5,680 nt of DNA from Anaerolineaceae bacterium (lineage in GTDB: Bacteria > Chloroflexota > Anaerolineae > 4572-78): NCBI GenBank assembly GCA_024762375.1, contig JANTHQ010000153.1, positions 1-5,680 of the forward strand. The letters are read 5' to 3'. Within the stretch, counting starts at the first letter, position 1; the number at the start of each line of letters is the position of its first letter. Positions 1 through 4,741 of the stretch are shown here, one piece after another. A program made the position numbers and the translations under genes. The notes beneath the pieces are model-generated. The model made no database searches and was not told where the DNA came from. It saw only the letters and a list, made by a program, of their open reading frames with translations.

Positions 1-87
1 ATGGTCAATGCCTACCGGCTATCGGTGCCATTAAAAGTGGATGTCGAAATTGGACAAAATTGGCTGGAAATGGTAGAATTCGGTTGA
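1..87 (+). CDS. polA: DNA polymerase I, C-terminal end (5' part outside the window)
   Basis: Frame 1 is open from the first base to a TGA at 85-87 and encodes 28 residues. It contains VPLKVDVEIGQNWLEM, which matches the conserved tail of family A DNA polymerase I (an R-L-x-VPL-x-V-(D/E)-V-x-x-G-x-NW pattern, as in the E. coli end RLDVPLLVEVGSGENW). This tail is the last strand of the polymerase palm domain. The full protein fills gaps and removes primers during replication and repair. The first in-window ATG is internal, since the family is about 900 residues long, so the gene starts well left of base 1. A terminator lies 120 bp downstream, and DnaA boxes lie between the stop and that terminator. 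The identification rests on one short motif but the match is specific. Confidence 0.87.
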   Translation: MVNAYRLSVPLKVDVEIGQNWLEMVEFG

Positions 88-88
88 A

Positions 89-120
89 ACTAGTACAGGG
101 ATACTAGTACCATTGTACTA
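89..120. repeat. ACTAGTAC direct repeats with an inverted GTACTA
   Basis: The octamer ACTAGTAC occurs at 89-96 and again at 103-110, 14 bp apart start to start. TAGTACA at 91-97 is also the exact inverse of TGTACTA at 114-120. The block begins two bases after the polA stop codon and ends just before an AT-rich stretch and the DnaA-box cluster. It could be a protein-binding array or an mRNA hairpin. Its function is unknown and chance cannot be excluded for so short a block. Confidence 0.5.
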
Positions 121-132
121 TATTATGGAAAG

Positions 133-164
133 TTATCCACGCATGTGGATAACTCTGTGGATAA
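133..164. promoter_or_regulatory. Cluster of three DnaA boxes
   Basis: TTATCCACG is at 133-141 (+). Perfect copies of the consensus TTATCCACA lie on the minus strand at 144-152 and 156-164, seen as TGTGGATAA on the + strand. The first two boxes face each other as an inverted repeat with 8-bp arms and a 4-base centre. The last two are direct repeats with 12-bp periodicity. Such boxes bind the initiator DnaA. The cluster may be part of a replication origin, a DnaA-titration site, or a DnaA-responsive control element behind polA. No dnaA, dnaN or other usual origin neighbour is in view, so the origin reading is only a possibility. The box calls themselves are secure by sequence. Confidence 0.72.
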
Positions 165-207
165 GTTAGCATAACGCGGGGGAAAACTCCGTGAAACAGT
201 GTGAAAC

Positions 208-242
208 AAACGGGACTGCCCGGCATCGGCAGCCCCGTTTTT
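208..242 (+). terminator. Intrinsic terminator downstream of polA
   Basis: A GC-rich stem pairs CGGGACTGCC (211-220) with GGCAGCCCCG (228-237), with one A-C mismatch and the 7-base loop CGGCATC. It is followed by TTTTT at 238-242 and preceded by AAA at 208-210, which extends the stem into the U tract. It ends the polA transcript and leaves about 120 nt of 3' untranslated RNA that includes the DnaA-box inverted repeat. The A/U flanks may also give weak stopping from the opposite strand. A short direct repeat GTGAAACA (191-198 and 201-208) leads into it. Confidence 0.85.
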
Positions 243-324
243 GATTGAGGTTCTGTTGACGTTTGTCGATTTCTCACCCTGATAGAGAAACTATTTGAAA
301 CTCACACAATCCATTTTCAGCGTT

Positions 325-340
325 ATTGCCTTTTGGCAAT
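325..340. repeat. Perfect 6-bp hairpin beside the palindromic element
   Basis: ATTGCC (325-330) and GGCAAT (335-340) form a perfect stem around a TTTT loop. It abuts the left edge of the 81-bp palindromic repeat. It may be part of the same structured unit or a terminator-like remnant for the convergent genes. There is no downstream U tract strong enough to call a terminator. Confidence 0.5.
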
Positions 341-420
341 GTCATTCCCGCGAAGGCGGGAATCCACAGATTTACGCTGTGGATTCCGGACAATTCGCCG
401 GGCGAATTTCCGGAATGACA
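340..420. repeat. 81-bp palindromic repeat element (REP/MITE-like), cloverleaf folding
   Basis: The ends are exact 9-bp inverted repeats, TGTCATTCC (340-348) and GGAATGACA (412-420). Inside are three nested hairpins. ATTCCCGC/GCGGGAAT (344-351/356-363) has a 4-base loop. GGAATCCACAG/CTGTGGATTCC (359-369/377-387) has a 7-base loop. AATTCGC/GCGAATT (392-398/402-408) has a 3-base loop, and its stem can continue outward with one bulged base. The ATTCCCGCGAAGGCGGGAAT core resembles short palindromic repeats found scattered in many bacterial genomes. Bases 338-340 and 420-422 are both AAT, which would fit a 3-bp target duplication if the element proper is 341-419. It lies in the tail-to-tail spacer between polA and the membrane gene. 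No transposase is encoded. Function is unknown. Confidence 0.8.
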
Positions 421-480
421 ATCGAGTCAGATTGAATTGTATGAGGTTTATCCCGGCAAACAATGAAACGTCAACACACC

Positions 481-918
481 CTAAAAATTATTCAACTGGT
501 CACTCAGTGCCGCCAACCCGCCGAAAGCAACCACGGCGATGCCGCCAACCACGCACAGCAGTAGCAGCGCCAACACCAGCGCAACAATCACATACAATAT
601 CGAGCCGGAAGCACCAGTTCGGCGCACGTGGTCTCGAACTTTGATGCCGGAAACCACTATCAGCACGATATTCAGCGGGAAGAAAAGGCAACCGCACAAC
701 CCGCCCGAAAAGGCAATGATAACACCTTCAATGGCTAGTAAAATCCAATAGCCAAAAAGAAATGCAAGCGAAAAAACGAAATTCCCGACATACAACCAGC
801 CAAGCCCCAACAATCCGAATAATCCGAATACGATTTCGATAATCATAGCAATGGTGTCGGTGCTGTCTGATGGCGACTGTGAGTGGTATTGCTGTGGCAA
901 TTGCGGGCTTGTTGACAT
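481..918 (-). CDS. Small TM2-like multi-pass membrane protein, function unknown
   Basis: This encodes 145 residues from the ATG at 918, which follows an AAAGGAG ribosome site by 7 bases. An in-frame ATG at 951 lacks such a site and would only add 11 polar residues. The first 22 residues are Ser/Gln/Pro-rich and likely cytoplasmic. About four membrane segments follow, near residues 23-40, 44-66, 70-92 and 106-135. The GLFGLLGLGWLYVGN stretch (32-46) resembles the turn of TM2-type domains, in which a G-x-x-(R/W)-(F/L)-Y-x-G motif joins two helices. A basic loop, KVRDHVRR (93-100), precedes the last hydrophobic stretch. No catalytic residues are apparent. It lies 112 bp downstream of the DUF4126 gene on the same strand, so it may be co-transcribed or use its own promoter. 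A weak candidate is TTGCAA, 17 bp, TTTAAA in the spacer. The coding call is firm; the family call is tentative. Confidence 0.78.
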   Translation of the reverse strand: MSTSPQLPQQYHSQSPSDSTDTIAMIIEIVFGLFGLLGLGWLYVGNFVFSLAFLFGYWILLAIEGVIIAFSGGLCGCLFFPLNIVLIVVSGIKVRDHVRRTGASGSILYVIVALVLALLLLCVVGGIAVVAFGGLAALSDQLNNF

Positions 919-943
919 TATGGTCTCCTTTGGGGTAGTTTGA

Positions 944-1020
944 GGTTTCAAGTTTCCGGTTTCAAAGTGGCAGTCAGTGGTCGGTCGTCAGTTTAAAGTA
1001 GTACAGTTGCAGAGTTGCAA
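944..1020. repeat. Degenerate short-period direct repeats in an intergenic spacer
   Basis: Three different short repeats follow one another. GGTTTCAA occurs at 944-951 and 958-965 with a related GTTTCC between them. A GTCAGT/GTCGGT-like run occupies 971-992. AGTTGCAG/AGTTGCAA is a tandem 8-mer at 1005-1020. They fill most of the 112-bp gap between the DUF4126 stop and the start of the TM2-like gene. They look like remnants of simple repeats of the kind that accumulate in spacers. No role is evident. Confidence 0.55.
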
Positions 1021-1030
1021 AAATCACACA

Positions 1031-1606
1031 TCACGTTTCACGCAGTAACTTTCGCCGCCGGCGCGCCGACCAGCGCCACGCGACGAAAATCATCACGCTC
1101 ACGATAACAACCATCATCAACAGCGGCACTAGCACCGACAGCACTGCCGTCATCAGCGAGACAGCATCTTCTGCCATACTGACCAGCCAATTGCCCGTGC
1201 CACCCGTCGTTGCCGTGACAAGCGGGCGGGCAGTGGATTTGGCGGCATGCACACTACCCGCCAATATCAACCCGGCGATAAACGCCAGCACCGGGTTCAA
1301 CTCGCCGAATGTGCCACTGCTGGCGGCGAAAACAATCGCCCCGGCCACCGGACGCCCCACCGTTTGGATAATATCATTAAGGGTGTCCACCGCCGGAATT
1401 TTATCCACTGTCATTTCGATGAGCAGCAGTACCACCAGCACGCCGATAACCCACGGACTGGTCAAAACATCCCACGGTTTGTTGAGCGTGATTAAATTGG
1501 TATAGCGCGCGGTCAGTGCCACAACCAGCAGCGGCAGGTAGGCATTCAACCCGGATGCGGTCGAAAGCCCGAATGCCGCCGCCAAATTGGAAAGTGTACT
1601 CAGCAT
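1031..1606 (-). CDS. DUF4126 family integral membrane protein
   Basis: This encodes 191 residues, the usual size for a DUF4126 protein. The family hallmarks visible in order are GLSTASGLNAYLPLL (13-27), DKIPAVD (68-74), RPVAGA (85-90), a TATTGGTGNW loop (131-140) and an acidic ED pair (146-147). Hydrophobic segments lie near 15-33, 52-66, 88-119 and 150-177. The protein ends in a strongly basic tail, ARRRRKLLRET, expected to face the cytoplasm. The biochemical role of the family is not established. The conserved glycine-rich and acidic motifs suggest a channel or carrier, but that is only inference. The ATG at 1606 lies 11 bp after the stop of the DUF4013 gene, preceded by a modest AGG-type ribosome site, so the two are translated from one message. 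No terminator follows directly. Confidence 0.87.
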   Translation of the reverse strand: MLSTLSNLAAAFGLSTASGLNAYLPLLVVALTARYTNLITLNKPWDVLTSPWVIGVLVVLLLIEMTVDKIPAVDTLNDIIQTVGRPVAGAIVFAASSGTFGELNPVLAFIAGLILAGSVHAAKSTARPLVTATTGGTGNWLVSMAEDAVSLMTAVLSVLVPLLMMVVIVSVMIFVAWRWSARRRRKLLRET

Positions 1607-1617
1607 GTCAACCTAAT

Positions 1618-2277
1618 TTACACCATCATCGAATTTTGGCGCGCCAGTTGCCCGGTGAGGTGGGCGAACACCAGATATGCCCACCACGCGGTGAATATCA
1701 CACCGACAACACAGGCTATCACACCCAGTGGGGCGATGATGTACATCACCACGGCGCTAATCAGCAGTACCACGATATAACTGCCCAAGTTGGCGGTGGC
1801 AAAACCAATCACATCCCCAAACCGAAGCATCGAGCCAATGGTGCCTTCTTCGGCAAAGCGGGCGAAAATTGCGGGCGCCAGCAGGGTGGGGATGAGCGCC
1901 AGCAAAAACATGATGCATTGCGCACCAATCATCACAATTGCCATTGCGCCGCCCAGCGTGTCGGAATTGGCACTATCGCCCAGCGACCCCGTCGCCGCAC
2001 CGATACCCGCCACCACGCACGCCACCAGCACCATCGGCAGGGCATAGATGAAAAAGCCCACAAACAGTTTCAACCCATCGGCGAAAAACTGCCCAAAATC
2101 GCCCCAATCCGGCAGTGCGTCGGGGTCATCATTTCTCACCCGGCGAATCACTTCTGCCATATAGCCAAATCCGGCAAAATTGACGATGGGAATGAGCATA
2201 ATAATCCCGCCGATAACCAGTTTCATAATCCAATTTTCATCATCTGTTACAAATGTAAATGCTTTCCCGATGTCCAT
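1618..2277 (-). CDS. DUF4013 domain membrane protein
   Basis: This encodes 219 residues starting at the ATG at 2277, 5 bases after a very strong GGAGGAG ribosome site (2283-2289). The N-terminus MDIGKAFTFVTDDENWIMKLVIGG is typical of DUF4013: an amphipathic start with D-x-x-K-A-F-x-x-x-x-x-D-x-x-W-x-x-K, followed by a membrane helix. A conserved-looking loop RRVRNDDPDALPDWGDFGQFFADGLK (45-70) carries the P-D-W-x-D motif. Further membrane segments lie near 19-38, 71-93, 110-136, 164-182 and 184-205. The function of the family is unknown. It is the first gene of a minus-strand operon with the DUF4126 gene 11 bp downstream, and it is driven by the promoter at 2330-2358. Family assignment is by recognition of the N-terminal half; the C-terminal half is simply hydrophobic. 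Confidence 0.87.
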   Translation of the reverse strand: MDIGKAFTFVTDDENWIMKLVIGGIIMLIPIVNFAGFGYMAEVIRRVRNDDPDALPDWGDFGQFFADGLKLFVGFFIYALPMVLVACVVAGIGAATGSLGDSANSDTLGGAMAIVMIGAQCIMFLLALIPTLLAPAIFARFAEEGTIGSMLRFGDVIGFATANLGSYIVVLLISAVVMYIIAPLGVIACVVGVIFTAWWAYLVFAHLTGQLARQNSMMV

Positions 2278-2329
2278 GTCATCTCCTCCACGAAAATGTT
2301 AAAATGTTTGAATGGCAATAACTGCCTCC

Positions 2330-2358
2330 ATTATAGCAAACCCCGGCGCGGCTGACAA
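2330..2358 (-). promoter_or_regulatory. Strong sigma-70 promoter of the membrane-protein operon
   Basis: On the minus strand the -35 box is TTGTCA (2353-2358, 5 of 6 consensus bases), the spacer is 17 bp, and the -10 box is a perfect TATAAT (2330-2335). The -10 is preceded by TGC, which gives an extended -10. Transcription would start near 2323 and leave a leader of about 45 nt before the DUF4013 ATG. The spacer is unusually GC-rich. Confidence 0.82.
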
Positions 2359-2365
2359 TACCCTT

Positions 2366-2380
2366 TGCTGACATTCAGCA
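2366..2380. promoter_or_regulatory. Palindrome between divergent promoters, candidate operator
   Basis: TGCTGACATTCAGCA has 6-bp arms and a 3-base centre. It lies roughly midway between the -35 boxes of the leftward promoter (2353-2358) and the rightward candidate (2390-2395). The position suits a shared regulator or activator. No regulator gene is present in the window to pair with it. A chance palindrome of this size is possible. Confidence 0.4.
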
Positions 2381-2389
2381 CGCAAAAAT

Positions 2390-2417
2390 TTGACCATTTG
2401 GTGACAGTGGGTAAAAA
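2390..2417 (+). promoter_or_regulatory. Candidate promoter for the dehydrogenase gene
   Basis: TTGACC (2390-2395, 5 of 6 consensus bases) is followed after 16 bp by TAAAAA (2412-2417). It would give a leader of about 70 nt before the ATG at 2492. The -10 is a weak match and the spacer is one base short, so this is the best candidate rather than a firm call. Confidence 0.42.
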
Positions 2418-2491
2418 TATCGGTGGCGGTTGGAAAATTACGGGGAATCGAATTCAAAAAAAATACGTTCACACCATCCAACGGAGGACTG

Positions 2492-3514
2492 ATGCGAAAA
2501 AAAGTAACCCTCATCACCGGGGCAAATGGTGAAATTGGGCAAGCACTCATCAAATACTTGGCCGAAACTCAACGCACGGCAATTTTGGCAATCGACATTC
2601 GCCCACTGGATGCACCGCTGAAAGCGATGTGTCACACGGCAATTGAAGGCGATATTCTGGACACCCGGCTGTTTGAACGGCTGGTCAGCGAGTATGCCAT
2701 CACCGAAATTTACCATCTGGCGGCGCTGCTGTCCACCCGCGCCGAGTTTACGCCCGAATTGGCGCATCGGGTGAATGTGCAGGGCACGTTGAACCTCCTC
2801 CATCTGGCGATTGAACAATCGCGCTGGCAGGGACGCTCGGTGAAATTCCTGTTCCCCAGCTCCATCGCGGTGTATGGGCTACCCGACCTGCAAACGAAAT
2901 CGTATGCCGGACCGGTGAAAGAGTATGCGTGGAATATGGCAACCACCATGTACGGCTGCAATAAAATGTACTGCGAGCATCTGGGGCGATATTATGCCCG
3001 CTATTATCGCCAACTTGCCGCCGACCCCGAACCGTATGGCGTGGATTTCCGTTCGGTGCGGTTTCCGGGGCTCATCAGCGCGTTTACGCTGCCCAGCGGC
3101 GGCACCAGCGATTTTGCGCCGGAGATGATTCACAGTGCGGCGCAAGGTAAGCCGTATGCGTGTTTTGTCCGCCCCGATACCCGCATCCCGTTTATGGCAA
3201 TGCCCGATGCCATCAAAGCGCTGATAGATTTGAGCAAGCCCGAAAAATCCGATTTGAGACATTTGGTATATAATGTGGGCAGTTTCAGCCTTTCGGCGGG
3301 CGAGATAAAAGATTTGGTGCAGAAATATTTCCCCGATGCCGAAATTACGTTTGAACCGGATGCGAAACGCCAGCAAATTGTGGATAGCTGGCCCGCCGAT
3401 GTCGATGACTCGTCGGCACGGAAAGATTGGGGGTGGCAACCCGATTATGATGTTTCGCGCACTTTTGATGAGTATCTGATACCGAATATCGCCAAACGGT
3501 ATGCGCAACAGTAA
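2492..3514 (+). CDS. NAD-dependent epimerase/dehydratase family protein, L-threonine 3-dehydrogenase-like (extended SDR)
   Basis: This encodes 340 residues. The start is the ATG at 2492, after GGAGG at 2483-2487. It places the Rossmann glycine motif GANGEIG at residues 10-16, as expected. An upstream in-frame ATG at 2423 would add 23 residues that fit no family. D35 after the second strand points to NAD rather than NADP. The catalytic set is S124 (in SSIAVYG), Y154 and K158 (YGCNK). RFPGLIS (190-196), GGTSDFAPEMI (203-213), the CFVRPDTRIPFM stretch (224-235) and SWPADVDDSSARKDWGW (299-315) are hallmarks of SDR-type L-threonine 3-dehydrogenases. Those enzymes oxidise threonine to 2-amino-3-ketobutyrate in the cytosol. 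The protein is about 20-30 residues longer than those enzymes, with extra sequence around 134-150 and 172-181. No 2-amino-3-ketobutyrate CoA ligase gene is nearby, so a related sugar-nucleotide or other substrate remains possible. Confidence 0.88.
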   Translation: MRKKVTLITGANGEIGQALIKYLAETQRTAILAIDIRPLDAPLKAMCHTAIEGDILDTRLFERLVSEYAITEIYHLAALLSTRAEFTPELAHRVNVQGTLNLLHLAIEQSRWQGRSVKFLFPSSIAVYGLPDLQTKSYAGPVKEYAWNMATTMYGCNKMYCEHLGRYYARYYRQLAADPEPYGVDFRSVRFPGLISAFTLPSGGTSDFAPEMIHSAAQGKPYACFVRPDTRIPFMAMPDAIKALIDLSKPEKSDLRHLVYNVGSFSLSAGEIKDLVQKYFPDAEITFEPDAKRQQIVDSWPADVDDSSARKDWGWQPDYDVSRTFDEYLIPNIAKRYAQQ

Positions 3515-3555
3515 CAGATGTCCGAGTCTCGGTAATGGCACAAAAGTGCGCGAAA

Positions 3556-3632
3556 TGTGATTGCGAGGGCATAGCCCGAAGTGTTCTCCATACCCCACGG
3601 GGGGATTGCTTCGCCTTCGGCTCGCAATGACA
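3556..3632. repeat. 77-bp imperfect palindromic repeat element
   Basis: The ends are TGTGATTGCGAG (3556-3567) and CTCGCAATGACA (3621-3632), inverted repeats matching at 11 of 12 positions. Internal small hairpins are GGGC-ATA-GCCC (3567-3577) and CCCC-AC-GGGG (3593-3602). CGAAG (3578-3582) opposes CTTCG (3609-3613). The GATTGCTTCGCCTTCGGCTCGCAAT portion resembles a common family of short palindromic intergenic repeats in bacteria. It sits in the tail-to-tail spacer between the dehydrogenase and sigma genes, and the inner arms have diverged, suggesting an old copy. It encodes nothing. Confidence 0.72.
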
Positions 3633-3647
3633 ACCGTCACCGGTTAC

Positions 3648-3675
3648 AAAAAAAGCCCCGCATTTCGCGGGGCTT
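3648..3675 (-). terminator. Strong intrinsic terminator of the sigma factor gene
   Basis: Read on the minus strand, AAGCCCCGC (3675-3667) pairs perfectly with GCGGGGCTT (3661-3653) across a 5-base loop and runs into seven U residues (3654-3648). It begins 20 bases after the sigma stop codon at 3696. On the + strand the same stem is followed only by CTGTTTGG, so it could stop the dehydrogenase transcript less efficiently. No better + strand terminator is seen. Confidence 0.9.
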
Positions 3676-3695
3676 CTGTTTGGAGAATGTGAGGG

Positions 3696-4616
3696 CTAGA
3701 TAAACGCGCGCAAGCGCAGCGCTTTTTCCGGGTGGCGAAGTTTTGCCAATGCCTCTTTTTCAATTTGGCGGATGCGCTCGCGGGTTAAACCAAACCGCTC
3801 GGCAACATCTTGCAGGGTGAGCGGATGGCCGTCGCGCAAACCGTACCGCAGTTCCATAATGCGGCTTTCGCGCGCGGTGAGCGTCGCCAGTGCTTCTTGA
3901 ATTTCCTGTTGCAACAGGTGACGGTCAACCTCCGTTTCCAATTTGGTGACATCTTCTTCCATCACGAAATCGGCGAGGGTGGCGTTGTCATCGCCCACCG
4001 GGTCTTCCAAACTGAGTGTTTCCTGCCCATCGTACAACAAGGCCTCAATCTGTTCGGGCGTATCGCCCAATGCGGCGGCCACATCTTTGATTTCGGGGGT
4101 GCGCCCCAACTCTTGAGTGAGTTGGTTCATCACTTTCCGCACCACACCGAGCCGGTCAACTTTGTGCACCGGCAAACGGATGGTTCGTGTTTGTACGGCC
4201 ACCGCCCGGCTGACGCTCTGCCGAATCCAGTAACTGGCGTAAGTGCTCAATCGCACACCGCGGTCGGCATCGAATTTGTCGATGGCGCGGATGAGGCCAA
4301 GCACCCCTTCTTGCGAAACTTCTGCAAGTGTCAGCCCGTGCCCGGTGTAACGGTTGGCGATGCTAATGACCAGTCGCCCGTTTGAAACAATTAATGTTTC
4401 CCGTGCCTTAAGGCCACGTTTTACTTTTTCTTCCAATTCTGCGCGTTCAGTTTCATCGGCGGGTGGATTTGTATCCAAAATTTCTTTGGCTTTGCGTCCA
4501 TCCACCATCTCTAAAATCAAACGGCGCTCTTCTGCCGGAGATACCGGCGCTGTTTTGGCTAAACTGGCTACCGAAAGCCGAAACAGTGCCTCGTCTGGCG
4601 CCCAAGTTGTTGTCAT
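3696..4616 (-). CDS. RNA polymerase sigma factor, sigma-70 family (RpoD/SigA-like, no region 1.1)
   Basis: This encodes 306 residues from the ATG at 4616, which has a GAGG ribosome site 8 bases upstream. An ATG at 4634 (+6 residues, weaker AGG site) is an alternative, and a TTG at 4658 is less likely. A degenerate region 1.2 lies near 10-38. Region 2 (about 76-141) carries RLVISIANRY, QEGVLGL, KFDADRG, STYASYWIRQ and TRTIRLPVH. Region 3 spans about 151-228. Region 4 (236-300) has LTARESRIMELRYGL and the helix-turn-helix TLQDVAERFGLTRERIRQIE with the canonical -35 recognition residues. It directs RNA polymerase core to promoters. The intact recognition helix predicts TTGACA/TATAAT-like targets, which match the promoters in this window. 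The usual DLIQEGN of region 2.2 (core binding) reads EVSQEGV, and the first W of the WWIRQ melting motif is Y (residue 129). Together with the missing region 1.1 this hints at a group 2 factor rather than the primary one, but a small primary factor is possible. Confidence 0.92.
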   Translation of the reverse strand: MTTTWAPDEALFRLSVASLAKTAPVSPAEERRLILEMVDGRKAKEILDTNPPADETERAELEEKVKRGLKARETLIVSNGRLVISIANRYTGHGLTLAEVSQEGVLGLIRAIDKFDADRGVRLSTYASYWIRQSVSRAVAVQTRTIRLPVHKVDRLGVVRKVMNQLTQELGRTPEIKDVAAALGDTPEQIEALLYDGQETLSLEDPVGDDNATLADFVMEEDVTKLETEVDRHLLQQEIQEALATLTARESRIMELRYGLRDGHPLTLQDVAERFGLTRERIRQIEKEALAKLRHPEKALRLRAFI

Positions 4617-4645
4617 ATCTTTTTCCTCTGGCATAATCGTGTGCC

Positions 4646-4717
4646 CTACCTTTCTCAAATTTCAAAAAAGTATTTGGGTAGTCCGCACATCTCCATTTTA
4701 CACTACCTGTATGGTAG
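4646..4717 (-). promoter_or_regulatory. Structured leader of the sigma factor mRNA (four CTACC/GGTAG segments)
   Basis: In the minus-strand transcript the 5-mers run CTACC (4717-4713), GGTAG (4707-4703), CTACC (4681-4677), GGTAG (4650-4646). Segments 1 and 2 form a hairpin with a 5-base loop that can extend by three G-U pairs. Segments 2 and 3 can pair instead over 6 bp (GGTAGT/ACTACC). Segments 3 and 4 can also pair, and segment 4 lies in the purine-rich stretch just before the ATG at 4634. The arrangement would permit mutually exclusive folds. No known riboswitch class is recognised, and the stems are short. Confidence 0.38.
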
Positions 4718-4741
4718 CACATTTGTATTAAAAAAGCATTA

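Noticed and set aside
133..164. DnaA-box region considered as a CRISPR or phage attachment site
   Set aside because: The repeats are 9-mers matching the DnaA consensus, with no longer repeat-spacer pattern and no integrase or tRNA nearby.
256..290. TTGACG box followed by an inverted TTTCTC/GAGAAA pair, possible promoter with operator
   Set aside because: No acceptable -10 box lies at the right distance and no + strand gene follows, so there is nothing for it to drive.
340..420. Cloverleaf shape considered as a tRNA-like gene
   Set aside because: There is no anticodon arm of the right size, no T-arm GTTCGAAT-type sequence and no acceptor/CCA context; the perfect symmetry fits a palindromic repeat.
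333..644. Open frame of 103 codons on the + strand
   Set aside because: It starts inside the palindromic repeat and runs antisense through the TM2-like gene; the product is Arg/Pro/Thr-rich with no recognisable fold and no ribosome site.
1516..2355. Long + strand open frame of 279 codons
   Set aside because: It is antisense to the DUF4013 gene and part of the DUF4126 gene. Its product is loaded with His, Gln and Asn, typical of the complement of hydrophobic coding sequence, and matches nothing known.
3522..3549. Small palindromes CCGAG-T-CTCGG and GCAC-AAAA-GTGC after the dehydrogenase stop
   Set aside because: Stems are short, one has no usable loop, and no U tract follows, so neither supports a terminator call.
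2879..3640. Minus-strand open frame of 253 codons
   Set aside because: It begins at the second palindromic repeat and is antisense to the dehydrogenase, whose frame has complete family motifs; its product has no recognisable domain.
3810..4385. + strand open frame of 191 codons
   Set aside because: It lies wholly antisense to the sigma factor regions 2-4, which are unmistakably coding on the other strand.
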